Assembly: GCA_947444925.1 (NCBI GenBank)
Contig: CANFBW010000026.1
Location: 1 to 42,473, forward strand
Direction of reading: 5' to 3'
Length of the DNA: 42,473 bases
Origin: Flavobacteriales bacterium
GTDB taxonomy: Bacteria; Bacteroidota; Bacteroidia; Flavobacteriales_C; GCA-002722245
Shown here: piece after piece, positions 7,668-16,157 of the stretch
Layout: each line of letters begins with the position of its first letter
How positions within the stretch are numbered: position 1 is the first letter of the stretch
The notes under the pieces: model-generated
Databases searched by the model: none
Told to the model about the DNA's origin: nothing
Seen by the model: the letters and a program-made list of their open reading frames with translations, nothing else
Made by a program: the position numbers and the translations under genes

Positions 7668-8774
7668 ATGAAAATCAAAGAAATTGCGATCTACCAATCG
7701 CCCATAAAACTAAAGGAGCCTTTCGTTATTTCTTTGGGTCGACACGATTGTGCTGAAAACATCATTGTTGTAGTTACTACAGACGATGGATTGACTGGTT
7801 TTGGAGAGTGCTGTCCTTTCAAAACAATCAATGGAGAAAGCATGGAAAGTGCATTTGTTGTTGGCAAATACTTAGGACAACCATTAATCGGCAAAAATCC
7901 ACTTGACATTGAACTTTGCACTGCAATTATGGACGCAGTCATCTTTAGCAATTCAAGTATCAAAAGTGCCTTCGATATTGCACTCTACGACATTGCCGCA
8001 CAAAATGCGAATCTTCCTTTGTACGCATTTTTGAAAGGCAAAAACAACAAGAAATTAATCACTGATTACACCATCAGTATTGACGCAGCAGAAAAAATGG
8101 CAGCGGATGCCACGAAAATCATTGCGAACGGATTTCAAATCATCAAAGTGAAATTGGGCGGCACCAAAATCGAAGACCTTGAACGCATTCAAAAAATTCG
8201 TTCTGCCGTTGGAATGGAGATTCCTATTCGCATTGACGCCAATCAAGGGTGGAAAACCGAAGAAGCCGTTGATATTTTAAAAGCATTGTACCCATACAAC
8301 ATCCAACATTGTGAAGAACCCATTCCCCGTTGGGATTTCATGCAATTGCCGCGCATTAAAAACGAAAGTCCTATTTCCATCATGGCCGACGAATCTTGTT
8401 GCGACCACCACGATGCAAAGCGCCTCATTGACTTATCGGCGTGTGATCAAATCAACGTGAAACTGGGCAAATCATCGGGTATATTCAAAGCTTTAAAAAT
8501 CATCCGTTTGGCCGAAGTAGCAAATATCAACATGCAGGTGGGTGGTTTTTTAGAATCGCGTCTGGCTTTTACTGCATCGGCACATCTAGCATTGAGCAGC
8601 GAAAACATCGTTCACTGTGACTTCGACTCTCCCTTTATGCTTCGCGAAGACCCCGTCATTGGCGGAATTCAATATTCATTAAAAGGTGAAATCATTGTTC
8701 CCGATCAAATCGGCTTAGGTGCTAGTGTTGACAGCGCATACTTACAAGAATTGACAAAAGTCGTGTTAAACTAA
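7668..8774 (+). CDS. Dipeptide (L-Ala-D/L-Glu-type) epimerase, enolase superfamily
   Basis: A 368-residue muconate-lactonising-subgroup enolase. The acid/base lysines are in IIKVKLGG (K160, K162) and NVKLGKSSG (K265). The Mg ligands are D190 (RIDANQGW), E216 (HCEEPI) and D241 (ADESC). HCDFDSPFML (D318, D320) supplies the DxD motif that marks dipeptide epimerases and binds the substrate amino group, and separates it from o-succinylbenzoate synthase. The likely role is converting L-Ala-D-Glu from recycled peptidoglycan to L-Ala-L-Glu. Exact dipeptide specificity is inferred. Its menaquinone-like thioesterase neighbour makes MenC an alternative, but the DxD motif argues against it. Confidence 0.88.
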   Translation: MKIKEIAIYQSPIKLKEPFVISLGRHDCAENIIVVVTTDDGLTGFGECCPFKTINGESMESAFVVGKYLGQPLIGKNPLDIELCTAIMDAVIFSNSSIKSAFDIALYDIAAQNANLPLYAFLKGKNNKKLITDYTISIDAAEKMAADATKIIANGFQIIKVKLGGTKIEDLERIQKIRSAVGMEIPIRIDANQGWKTEEAVDILKALYPYNIQHCEEPIPRWDFMQLPRIKNESPISIMADESCCDHHDAKRLIDLSACDQINVKLGKSSGIFKALKIIRLAEVANINMQVGGFLESRLAFTASAHLALSSENIVHCDFDSPFMLREDPVIGGIQYSLKGEIIVPDQIGLGASVDSAYLQELTKVVLN

Positions 8775-8800
8775 TTCACCAATTTTCATCTCCTTTTTTC

Positions 8801-9598
8801 TTACTTAATACCTCTCGATGCGCAAACCGTATCGTAGGCCTGCTGTACTTTTTGGAATTTCTCGGTAGCTGATTTCACATGTGCCTCCCCTAAGCTCGCC
8901 ACTTTATCAGGATGGTATTTAATGGCCATTTTGCGGTAGGCTTTTTTCAACTCATCATCTGTCGCAGATGATTCTGTTTCCAAAATAGTGTATGCTGAAG
9001 CAAGATCCATTCCTGAAGAACGCTGACGGCCCCCACCTGCTGATGAAGAATCACCCGAAGAATACGAACCACTGTAATTGCCAAACATAAACATGGCTTT
9101 TAACGATTCATAGTCTTTGAAATTGATGCCCATAAATTGAGAAATCTGATAGATGGTATCCATCTCTTGATTGCTCATATTGTCATCGGACTTTGCCAAG
9201 CCAAACAAATAATGAAGTAATTGCAAACGCAAATGGTAATCCATGTGTGATTGAATTTCCTGACAAACTTCGCGCAAACGAATATCTTGCTTCAACAATT
9301 CGCGCAATTCCAACATTTGCTTTTGCGCGTACTCCAAACCGAATTGCTCGGTATAAAAACGACGCACATAGTCTAACTCCGACTTCATTATTTTTCCGTC
9401 AGATTTCATCACAGCCGCGGAAAGCAAAAGTAAACTTGCACTAAAATCTTCAGCCGTCGTTCGTCCTGTACTCGTGCGCACTTGCACGCGTGCTGAGCGA
9501 TCCAATATTGCTCCAATAATAAAACCAATCACCGCACCGCCTAAGCGACCTCCTGATAAAACCCATCCTAAAATGGCTCCGAATATTTTTCCAAACAT
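8801..9598 (-). CDS. djlA: DjlA-like co-chaperone (TerB + J domain)
   Basis: A 265-residue membrane-anchored J-protein. A glycine-rich hydrophobic N-terminus (1-32, GAVIGFIIGAILD) probably forms the transmembrane anchor. A TerB-like helical domain spans about 50-165 (AAVMKSDGKIMKSELDYV, LAKSDDNMSNQEMDTIY), then a Ser/Gly linker (175-195). A C-terminal J domain (198-265) carries the HPD motif at 229-231, which stimulates DnaK ATPase. The order is that of DjlA. It converges on the epimerase gene with 26 nt between, and its start is 112 nt from the HAD gene. Confidence 0.9.
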   Translation of the reverse strand: MFGKIFGAILGWVLSGGRLGGAVIGFIIGAILDRSARVQVRTSTGRTTAEDFSASLLLLSAAVMKSDGKIMKSELDYVRRFYTEQFGLEYAQKQMLELRELLKQDIRLREVCQEIQSHMDYHLRLQLLHYLFGLAKSDDNMSNQEMDTIYQISQFMGINFKDYESLKAMFMFGNYSGSYSSGDSSSAGGGRQRSSGMDLASAYTILETESSATDDELKKAYRKMAIKYHPDKVASLGEAHVKSATEKFQKVQQAYDTVCASRGIK

Positions 9599-9710
9599 TA
9601 ATTACTACTTAGTGATGATACAGCATTCTCCTCTTATTCTCTCTGCAAATGACGCTCATTTTGACATAATCATCAAATTTATACATAATATTGTGAGCAA
9701 AATATTTTCA

Positions 9711-10349
9711 GTGAAAATTGTATTATTCGATTTAGACGGAACGATCACAGACTCATCAGAAGGCATTGTCAACTCTATAAAATTCGCACTTTCGCGCTTG
9801 GGATTTCCAGCAGAAAGCACCGAGAAATTACAAACTTACATTGGTCCATCACTTCACGAGACATTCAAAAAACATTACGGAATTAGCGATACCGCTCACG
9901 CCGTAGAAACATACAGAGAATACTATGCTACAAAAGGAATCTTCGAAAATAAACTCTACCCCGGCATAATTGACGTATTAGAAATGCTGCACTTTCAAGG
10001 ATATACTCTTGCAGTAGCGACAGGAAAACCTACGTATTATGCCGAAATAATATTGAAGCATTTTGACATCAACCACTATTTCTCTGCTGTTGTGGGCAGT
10101 AATTTAGACGGAACACGTGCTGACAAACGCGACATCATCGCAGAGGTTTTTAAACAATTAAAATACAAAGCACTCGAGCACAGCGCTACGATGATAGGCG
10201 ATCGTTCGCACGACGTACATGGCGCAAATCAACACAACATACCCTGCATAGGAGTGCGCTACGGATATTCAGTTGGCGATGAATTAATAGAAGCTGGCGC
10301 AAAAAAAGTGGTCGATCACCCGCTAGAGATAATCACCTTGTTTGAATAA
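9711..10349 (+). CDS. HAD-superfamily phosphatase (Gph/PgmB-like)
   Basis: A 212-residue class I HAD hydrolase with a C1 cap. Motif I is VLFDLDGTITDS (nucleophile and acid Asp), motif II is AVATGKPT, and motif IV is MIGDRSHDV. The cap lies at about residues 15-80. It is closest to phosphoglycolate or pyrophosphate phosphatases; the substrate is unknown. The frame stays open upstream to 9474, but the family begins right before motif I. I therefore chose the GTG at 9711; GTG 9693 or ATG 9615 are alternatives. It converges on the glycosyltransferase gene. Confidence 0.85.
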   Translation: MKIVLFDLDGTITDSSEGIVNSIKFALSRLGFPAESTEKLQTYIGPSLHETFKKHYGISDTAHAVETYREYYATKGIFENKLYPGIIDVLEMLHFQGYTLAVATGKPTYYAEIILKHFDINHYFSAVVGSNLDGTRADKRDIIAEVFKQLKYKALEHSATMIGDRSHDVHGANQHNIPCIGVRYGYSVGDELIEAGAKKVVDHPLEIITLFE

Positions 10350-10497
10350 AGATTAACCTATCACGTTGCAATGCATTAACAGCAGCTACTGCAGTTTAAT
10401 GCGATTCGAAAACGACTACTTTCGCTTTTATGGATATTGCAACAATAGTCGCATTTTGGCAGGACACCCCCTTAAACATTATGCTTGCAGCAATGCC

Positions 10498-11742
10498 TTA
10501 AGCCTTATTTTTTTCTGCTATCCACTTCGACATAAACTTAGTACTCTGCAAAGTATGGTGTTGCAGCATGGAGCCAATAAAATTGTTTTCGCGGTGCGCC
10601 ATTAAATTTTGTTGTATTTCAGTGATTTTATCGATCAACAATTGCTCATCAACTTTATTGGAAAAACGCAATGCGATTAAGTCGAAACCTTGCGTTTGCG
10701 CTTTTTGCCACTGTGTTTTATCACTATATAAGTGCACGGCTGCTGTTGCGAATGTTTCGGCAGCATCAGCAATTATGCCATTCCAAGGTAAATTGCCATG
10801 CATCCCCTCTGCACCAATGGCAGTGGTGACACTTGGTGTTCCGCAGCGCATGGCTTGAGACAACTTACCTTTGATACCCGCACCAAAACGCAATGGAGCC
10901 AAACAAACGCGCGCTTTACGCACCACCTCTTCGGCATCTTCAGCTCTGCCCATAATGAAAAACCCTTCTTTTGGTTGGTGCAACTGATTCACTTTTGGAC
11001 TCGCATAAGAGCCATAAACATGCAGTATTGCAGTAGGCATCTTCTGACGTATCAATGGCCAAACAACTTCTTTCAAATAGCGCACTGAATCCCAATTGGG
11101 TTCATGCTTAAAATTACCTATGGTAACGAAGTGTTCTCGCTCTTCAAAGGAAGGCATTACTTGAATATCATTCTCAGAAAGCGCTGGAACATAGTAGGGA
11201 AAATGAAAAAGCAAGTGATCATCCATTTTAAAAACAGTTTTCAAAAGCATCAGTTCCGCGTCAGAAATAATTAGCGATAAATCGGAACGGTAAATCGCTG
11301 CCAACTCACGCTTGGCTATTTCACTATTGAGCAGCAAAGAATTTAAATCACCACCTGTTTTCAACACCTGCTGCCGCGACAAACGCAAGCAATGCAAGTC
11401 AATGGTTTCAATGATGCGCATTGCGTTTGGACAGGCCTGTGCCACGCGCCAGCCAAATTGCTCCTCCATCATAAAGCGATCAAAAAGCACAACATTTGGA
11501 TTTAAGTTGGTAACAAAAACATCAAAGCTATCGCTGTTTAGTTCAATCTCAGCTTTCTCAATGCCTAATGCTAAAAGATCTGAAGAAAATTCCCCTTCGG
11601 CCGCAACACAAGCAAAAGTAATTCGCCAATTGCGTGATAAAAACAAATGAAGTAAATGCATCATACGGATGCCTCCAGCAGAAGAATTGGGCTCGGGCCA
11701 AACCGCGCCAATGAAGAGCAAATGCTGCTTTACACTATCCAT
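10498..11742 (-). CDS. Glycosyltransferase family 4-like protein
   Basis: A 414-residue GT-B glycosyltransferase. The N-terminal Rossmann domain begins LLFIGAVWPEPNSSAGGIRM, the usual acceptor-side GGxRM loop. The C-terminal donor domain starts at HFVTIGNFKHEPN, has ILHVYGSY, and a donor-binding stretch LAPLRFGAGIKGKLSQAMRCGTPSVTT. No signal peptide is seen. The sugar and acceptor are unknown. The ATG at 11742 overlaps the MiaE-like gene by 8 nt and gives the proper N-terminus; the longer frame to 11790 lies inside that gene. Last gene of the LRR-kinase/MiaE operon. Confidence 0.87.
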   Translation of the reverse strand: MDSVKQHLLFIGAVWPEPNSSAGGIRMMHLLHLFLSRNWRITFACVAAEGEFSSDLLALGIEKAEIELNSDSFDVFVTNLNPNVVLFDRFMMEEQFGWRVAQACPNAMRIIETIDLHCLRLSRQQVLKTGGDLNSLLLNSEIAKRELAAIYRSDLSLIISDAELMLLKTVFKMDDHLLFHFPYYVPALSENDIQVMPSFEEREHFVTIGNFKHEPNWDSVRYLKEVVWPLIRQKMPTAILHVYGSYASPKVNQLHQPKEGFFIMGRAEDAEEVVRKARVCLAPLRFGAGIKGKLSQAMRCGTPSVTTAIGAEGMHGNLPWNGIIADAAETFATAAVHLYSDKTQWQKAQTQGFDLIALRFSNKVDEQLLIDKITEIQQNLMAHRENNFIGSMLQHHTLQSTKFMSKWIAEKNKA

Positions 11743-12316
11743 GTACCCGCTCCTGTGTGCCGTACGTTGAAATGATGGCCGCTTCTGCATCTAACCATTC
11801 TTTCCATCGCTTATTAACGTCGATGTCCTCCGCATATTTTCGCGCATAACCCAAAAACAAAGTGTAATGCCCTGCCTCGCTAATCATCAATTCGTTGTAA
11901 AACTTTGCCAACTCAGGATCTTTGATGTTTTCAGAAAGCACTTTGAAACGCTCACAGCTTCGCGCCTCTATCATCGCCGCAAAAAGCAAGCGGTTCACCA
12001 ATTGGTCATTTCTGCTTCCGCCTTTCTTCATGAATTTATACAGCTCGTTGACATAGTCGTCTTTGCGCTCGCGACCCAGTTTTAAGCCGCGCGCTTTAAT
12101 AATGTTGTGCACCATCTCAAAATGCTGTAACTCCTCTCTCGCAAGAACAAGTAAGTCGGTCACCAAGTCCGTTAACTCTGGATTGTATGTTATCAAAGTG
12201 ATGGCATTGGTTGCAGCTTTCTGCTCGCACCAAGCATGATCGGTTAAGATCTCTTCAATATTGCTTTCTACAATATTTACCCAGCGGGGATCGGTTGGTA
12301 ATTTTAAACCTAACAT
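11735..12316 (-). CDS. miaE: MiaE-like tRNA hydroxylase (diiron)
   Basis: A 193-residue ferritin-like four-helix protein matching tRNA-(ms2io6A)-hydroxylase, which hydroxylates the isopentenyl group of ms2i6A37. Putative diiron ligands are E31 (CEQKAA), E62 and H65 (REELQHF), E117 (IEARSCERF), and E147 with H150 (SEAGHY). Length and motif order fit the family well. It overlaps the LRR-kinase upstream by 7 nt and the glycosyltransferase downstream by 8 nt, so the three are cotranslated. The family match is confident; the exact substrate in this organism is inferred. Confidence 0.88.
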   Translation of the reverse strand: MLGLKLPTDPRWVNIVESNIEEILTDHAWCEQKAATNAITLITYNPELTDLVTDLLVLAREELQHFEMVHNIIKARGLKLGRERKDDYVNELYKFMKKGGSRNDQLVNRLLFAAMIEARSCERFKVLSENIKDPELAKFYNELMISEAGHYTLFLGYARKYAEDIDVNKRWKEWLDAEAAIISTYGTQERVHG

Positions 12317-13635
12317 AGTGAATGGAATTGTGTAACAAAAATACGAAGTCTTTTAAAGATATCCTTAAAAAGCGGACGATTCCCCACCTTTTCCTGCATG
12401 CAATTATTTTTAAGTGCATGATACTGCAGAACAACTTCCTTATTAAGTGTGTCGGCTGGCAAATGCTTTAAGAGATCTTCCAACAAGCAACCAAAAGCCC
12501 TCACTTCAATCTTTTCAATTGCCATAGCGAGCGAAGGATTGTTGCGATCGTAAAACGATGCCGCTCCAAAATCCCCCAAAAGTGCATTGGCTTGCGCATC
12601 AATCAACACATTGTGGGCGTACAAATCGCCGTGCAAAATTCCTCGTTCGTGCAAATGCGCGCATACCGACGCTATGGCTGTAGAGATCTGCAATACTTCT
12701 TGCAAAGAAAAAATAGTATCGGCTGTAAAAACATCTCGCGTGCAAGTAATTAAACTGGGCGGTCCGCCTAAGTTTCGATAGTGCGAAGGAATCAATTCAA
12801 AAACCAAAGCTTGTTTTTGTTCAGGATGTCGCACTATACGCCCCAATGTGGCGACTAAATTCTCATGTAATCCAGCAGCTACACAGGCATTCATTTCGTC
12901 CTGCGGCAATCCGTCGCTGGTCACTGCGCCCTTAAAAACTTTAACAGCAACGTCTTTAGCTTTGGAGACCCATTGAGCGCGAGAAATAAAACCCGATGCA
13001 CCCTCCCCCAACAATTCTTGTACTTCAAATTCAGTCCACTCTATTTCATCTAAATCTTCAGACAAGTCAATACTGTAGCTGCATGGGTTTCCGCCAAAGG
13101 CCAACCATGACAATCGCGGCAAAGCAAAAAGCCATTCGGGAAGTTGCGTAAGTTTATTTGCTGAAATTCGCAACAACTCCAAATTGATGCAGTTAGCCAT
13201 TTCAGGTGGCAATGTTTCTATTTGATTTCCTGCAAGTGCACATTTCTGAAGCAAAGTGCAAGAACCAATGCTGGCAGGCAATTTCGTTATTTTATTGTTT
13301 GTAAGAACAAGCCAACGCAAATTCGGAGGAAAAGCATTTTCAGGGATATTGTCAATTTTATTAAACTTTAACCCCACCATAGTCAATGCCTCACACAACG
13401 ATAGTATCGCAGGAAAAACCGTGAATTCGTTGCCTTCCAAAAATAAGATACGTAGTTTTTTTAACCGCCATAAATCATCCGGCAGCTTTGACAAGTGATT
13501 TCCAGACAAATCGAGAACCTCCAAAGTATCATCCAAAGTGAAAATTTCTTCGGGAAAAAATTTAAGTCCGCATGAAAGCTTCAATTTTGATATTCCCTTT
13601 AGTGCTCCCGACTGAAGCTCCTGAAATGTGTGCAT
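12310..13635 (-). CDS. Leucine-rich-repeat protein fused to a eukaryotic-like protein kinase
   Basis: A 441-residue cytoplasmic fusion with no signal peptide or membrane segment. Residues 36-185 contain about six to seven leucine-rich repeats of the LxxLxLxxNxLxxLP type. The kinase domain (205-441) has a glycine loop LGEGASGF (209-216), the ATP lysine in VAVKVF (K232), the catalytic loop HGDLYAHN (335-342) and DFG (355-357), so it looks active. The loop has HGD rather than HRD. The C-terminal lobe is short. Similar LRR-kinases occur in Proteobacteria and other bacteria; the target is unknown. It is first in an overlapping operon with miaE and a glycosyltransferase. Confidence 0.88.
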   Translation of the reverse strand: MHTFQELQSGALKGISKLKLSCGLKFFPEEIFTLDDTLEVLDLSGNHLSKLPDDLWRLKKLRILFLEGNEFTVFPAILSLCEALTMVGLKFNKIDNIPENAFPPNLRWLVLTNNKITKLPASIGSCTLLQKCALAGNQIETLPPEMANCINLELLRISANKLTQLPEWLFALPRLSWLAFGGNPCSYSIDLSEDLDEIEWTEFEVQELLGEGASGFISRAQWVSKAKDVAVKVFKGAVTSDGLPQDEMNACVAAGLHENLVATLGRIVRHPEQKQALVFELIPSHYRNLGGPPSLITCTRDVFTADTIFSLQEVLQISTAIASVCAHLHERGILHGDLYAHNVLIDAQANALLGDFGAASFYDRNNPSLAMAIEKIEVRAFGCLLEDLLKHLPADTLNKEVVLQYHALKNNCMQEKVGNRPLFKDIFKRLRIFVTQFHSLC

Positions 13636-13705
13636 ATGATTAGTTCTTCGCGCAAGTTAATGAAATGCACTTCAATATTTTTTATCTTGTAAAAAAATTG
13701 ATTTT

Positions 13706-14389
13706 ATGATCACAAAAGCAAACTTGAAATTTCTTAAAGACCTTAGTAAGAATAACAATAGAGAGTGGTTTACAGAAAATAAGAAGATATACGAATCCCA
13801 ACTAGAAAACACTGTTGATTTCGCAACAGAATTGCTCGAATTGATGCAAAAGCACGATCACATTGAAAATGCATCGGGTAAAAAAGTACTGATGCGCATC
13901 TATCGAGATGTGCGTTTTTCAAAAGACAAATCTCCATATAAAAGTCATTGGGGTGGCGGTTTTCAGCGTGCAACAAAACAATTGCGCGGCGGCTACTATT
14001 TTCACATCGAACCAGGTCAATCCTTCGTGGGTGGCGGATTTTGGGGACCAGAACCCTCCGATTTAAAGTTAATTAGAGCGGCCATTGCTGCGGATGAAAA
14101 AGGACTTCGAAAAATATTGAACAGCAAGAGCTTTGTATCATTTTTTGGCGATCAAGGACTGCATGGCGAAAAATTAAAAACCGTACCGAAAGGTTTTGAA
14201 AAAGACGATTCAGCGCTGGATTTACTGCAATTGAAACAGTTTTTAATTCGCCACGATTTTAGTGATACCGACGTCATGAGCGCTGATTTTGCAAAAAAGA
14301 TGAACGAAGCTTTTAAAGCCATGCGCCCATTTTTAGACTGGATGACTTACGCTGTGACGCATGACAGCAATGGAGTTCCGTTGAAATAA
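13706..14389 (+). CDS. DUF2461 family protein
   Basis: A 227-residue protein matching the DUF2461 (TIGR02453) family. Recognisable landmarks are the start LKFLKDLSKNNNREWFTENK, RIYRDVRFSKDKSPYKSHWG, the repeated glycine motif GGYYFHIEPG, FVGGGFWGPEP, and a C-terminal YAVTHDS. There is no signal peptide or membrane segment. The biochemical function is unknown. It is a single gene, divergent from the LRR-kinase and ending before a strong bidirectional terminator shared with sucD. Confidence 0.85.
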   Translation: MITKANLKFLKDLSKNNNREWFTENKKIYESQLENTVDFATELLELMQKHDHIENASGKKVLMRIYRDVRFSKDKSPYKSHWGGGFQRATKQLRGGYYFHIEPGQSFVGGGFWGPEPSDLKLIRAAIAADEKGLRKILNSKSFVSFFGDQGLHGEKLKTVPKGFEKDDSALDLLQLKQFLIRHDFSDTDVMSADFAKKMNEAFKAMRPFLDWMTYAVTHDSNGVPLK

Positions 14390-14466
14390 TAACTAAGAAA
14401 AGATAATTTACTTTTCCATCTACACGCTTCCGCGCGAACAAGATATCACCCGACTCTCCTCTGAGA

Positions 14467-14507
14467 GGATATAAAAAAAGCGACATAGAGTCGCTTTTTT
14501 TATATCC
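14467..14507. terminator. Bidirectional intrinsic terminator, DUF2461 / sucD
   Basis: A perfect 18-bp stem (14467-14484 with 14490-14507) closes a 5-nt loop. The A7 and T7 runs flank a GCGAC/GTCGC core, so a T tract follows the hairpin on both strands. It lies between the convergent DUF2461 and sucD genes. Confidence 0.9.
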
Positions 14508-14519
14508 TATATTTTTAAA

Positions 14520-15401
14520 TTACGCCAACACCTTAGCCAACTCTTCAGCCATTGCCTTACCAATTTCTGCAGGAGAATCAACAACTCTGATGCCGCATGA
14601 TCTCAAAATTCTTTTCTTCGCTTCTGCTGTGTCGTCTTCTCCGCCAACAATCGCACCTGCGTGACCCATTGTTCTTCCTACTGGAGCAGTTACACCCGCA
14701 ATAAAACCAACCACCGGTTTTGTGCCATTTTCTTTAACCCATTGAGCGGCTAAGGCTTCAAGATTACCACCTATTTCACCGATCAAAACAATACCTTGCG
14801 TCTCATCATCAGCCATTAATAATTTAACAGCGTCTCTTGTTGTAGTTCCAATGATTGGATCTCCACCAATTCCGATCGCTGTAGTAATACCCAACCCAGC
14901 TTTCACTATTTGATCAGCAGCTTCGTAAGTCAATGTTCCTGATTTAGAAACAATACCTACATTTCCTTTTTTAAAGATAAAACCTGGCATGATACCTACT
15001 TTCGCTTCTCCTGCGGTGATAACACCTGGACAGTTTGGACCAATTAAAGTACAAGATCTGTCTTTAATGTAATCTTTCACTTTCACCATGTCACCAACAG
15101 GAATACCTTCCGTAATCGTTACAATCACTTTAATACCGGCTTCAGCCGCTTCCATAATCGCGTCAGCCGCAAATGCAGGTGGAACAAAAATAATGGTAAC
15201 ATCGGCTCCTGTTTCTTTAACCGCATCAGCAACAGTATTAAAAACAGGACGATCAAGATGTTTTTGACCACCTTTTCCTGGAGTAACGCCTCCAACCACA
15301 TTGGTTCCGTATTCAATCATTTGGCCCGCGTGGAAAGTTCCTTCGCTTCCTGTGAATCCCTGAACTATTACTTTTGAGTTTTTGTTTACTAATACTGACA
15401 T
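14520..15401 (-). CDS. sucD: Succinyl-CoA synthetase alpha subunit
   Basis: TCA-cycle enzyme interconverting succinyl-CoA and succinate with nucleotide phosphorylation. The 293 residues show the CoA-binding Rossmann start VQGFTGSEGTFHAGQ, the IGPNCPGVI motif, the glycine-rich GIGGDPIIGTT, and the phosphorylated active-site histidine in MGHAGAIV (H247). The beta-subunit gene sucC is not in this window. It starts 24 nt after the YceI-like gene and is probably cotranscribed with it. Confidence 0.97.
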   Translation of the reverse strand: MSVLVNKNSKVIVQGFTGSEGTFHAGQMIEYGTNVVGGVTPGKGGQKHLDRPVFNTVADAVKETGADVTIIFVPPAFAADAIMEAAEAGIKVIVTITEGIPVGDMVKVKDYIKDRSCTLIGPNCPGVITAGEAKVGIMPGFIFKKGNVGIVSKSGTLTYEAADQIVKAGLGITTAIGIGGDPIIGTTTRDAVKLLMADDETQGIVLIGEIGGNLEALAAQWVKENGTKPVVGFIAGVTAPVGRTMGHAGAIVGGEDDTAEAKKRILRSCGIRVVDSPAEIGKAMAEELAKVLA

Positions 15402-15425
15402 ATCCGTTTGTTTTAAAATTCTATA

Positions 15426-16088
15426 TTATTTGCAATTCTTTTTCAATTTTGTGCTTACATAAATATTCACCTCGGGCCAAGTTACCGATTTACCATCAGA
15501 ACCTTTGTGTAAATCTTTACAAGTATAATTTAATGAAGCCAAAGCCTTTTGCGCTTTGTAGTAATTCAAATCAATCGATCCCTTAATTTCAACAGTAGAC
15601 TCTACTAAGTTAAATTGAAGTCTTTCCATATTTTCAATGCCGTTCATCTTTAAATTGATGAAAAATTCTCCATTTTGCTTTAAACCATCCCACTTCACCT
15701 TAACCACTTTACCAACGATGAATAAGGTACTGTCCATTTTTCCAAAAAAAGCAGACTTGATATTCAAATCCCTACCTTGATCTTTCGTATCCAAACTTGC
15801 AACATCAATTTTAAATTGAGCACCTTCAAAAAGAGTATAGTAATACTCTTCAGCTACCTCTTTCGTACTGTCTATAGTAAACTTCAAAAAACTACCCTTC
15901 ACCTCTTTCTTCTCCGTAAACTTAAAAGCCCCAAAACCAACTTCCGTTGCGGAGGAATCATAAGAATAAGTACACACTTGGGGAGCAATGGAATCTTGTT
16001 TAGGTGCTTCTGCTGAAGAAGTCGATTCATTCCCGCCGCAGGAAGCGAGCGCAACAATTGACAATAGAGCAAATATAATTTTCTTCAT
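15426..16088 (-). CDS. YceI-like lipoprotein
   Basis: A 220-residue lipoprotein. The signal MKKIIFALLSIVALASC has a lipobox with Cys17, followed by a Ser/Glu-rich tether. Residues 45-215 resemble the YceI lipocalin-like beta barrel: EVGFGAFKFTEKKEVKGSF, FKIDVASLDTKDQGRDLNIKSAFF and a closing WPEVNIYVSTKL. YceI proteins bind amphiphilic or isoprenoid ligands, but none can be named here. A TAnnTTTG element lies 16 nt upstream. The sucD gene follows closely, though no functional link is obvious. Confidence 0.8.
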   Translation of the reverse strand: MKKIIFALLSIVALASCGGNESTSSAEAPKQDSIAPQVCTYSYDSSATEVGFGAFKFTEKKEVKGSFLKFTIDSTKEVAEEYYYTLFEGAQFKIDVASLDTKDQGRDLNIKSAFFGKMDSTLFIVGKVVKVKWDGLKQNGEFFINLKMNGIENMERLQFNLVESTVEIKGSIDLNYYKAQKALASLNYTCKDLHKGSDGKSVTWPEVNIYVSTKLKKNCK

Positions 16089-16104
16089 AAATTTCGAGAA
16101 AAGA

Positions 16105-16112
16105 CAAAACTA
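16105..16112 (-). promoter_or_regulatory. -7 promoter element of the YceI-like / sucD unit
   Basis: TAGTTTTG on the minus strand matches TAnnTTTG exactly, 16 nt before the ATG at 16088. I could not place a clear -33 TTG at the usual spacing. Confidence 0.4.
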
Positions 16113-16157
16113 ATAAAATAATGTCTCTCGCTGCGCTTTTTATTTAACTTTACTTTC

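Noticed and set aside
9474-9710. Upstream extension of the HAD gene
   Set aside because: It overlaps the DjlA start region and adds residues absent from the family; motif I begins within a few residues of the GTG at 9711.
10373-10402. Hairpin GCATTAA/TTAATGC between HAD and glycosyltransferase genes
   Set aside because: Only 7 bp with a 16-nt interior that pairs poorly and no T tract; not convincing as a terminator.
10366-10605. 79-codon plus-strand frame after the HAD gene
   Set aside because: It overlaps the end of the glycosyltransferase gene, has no family features and no initiation signal.
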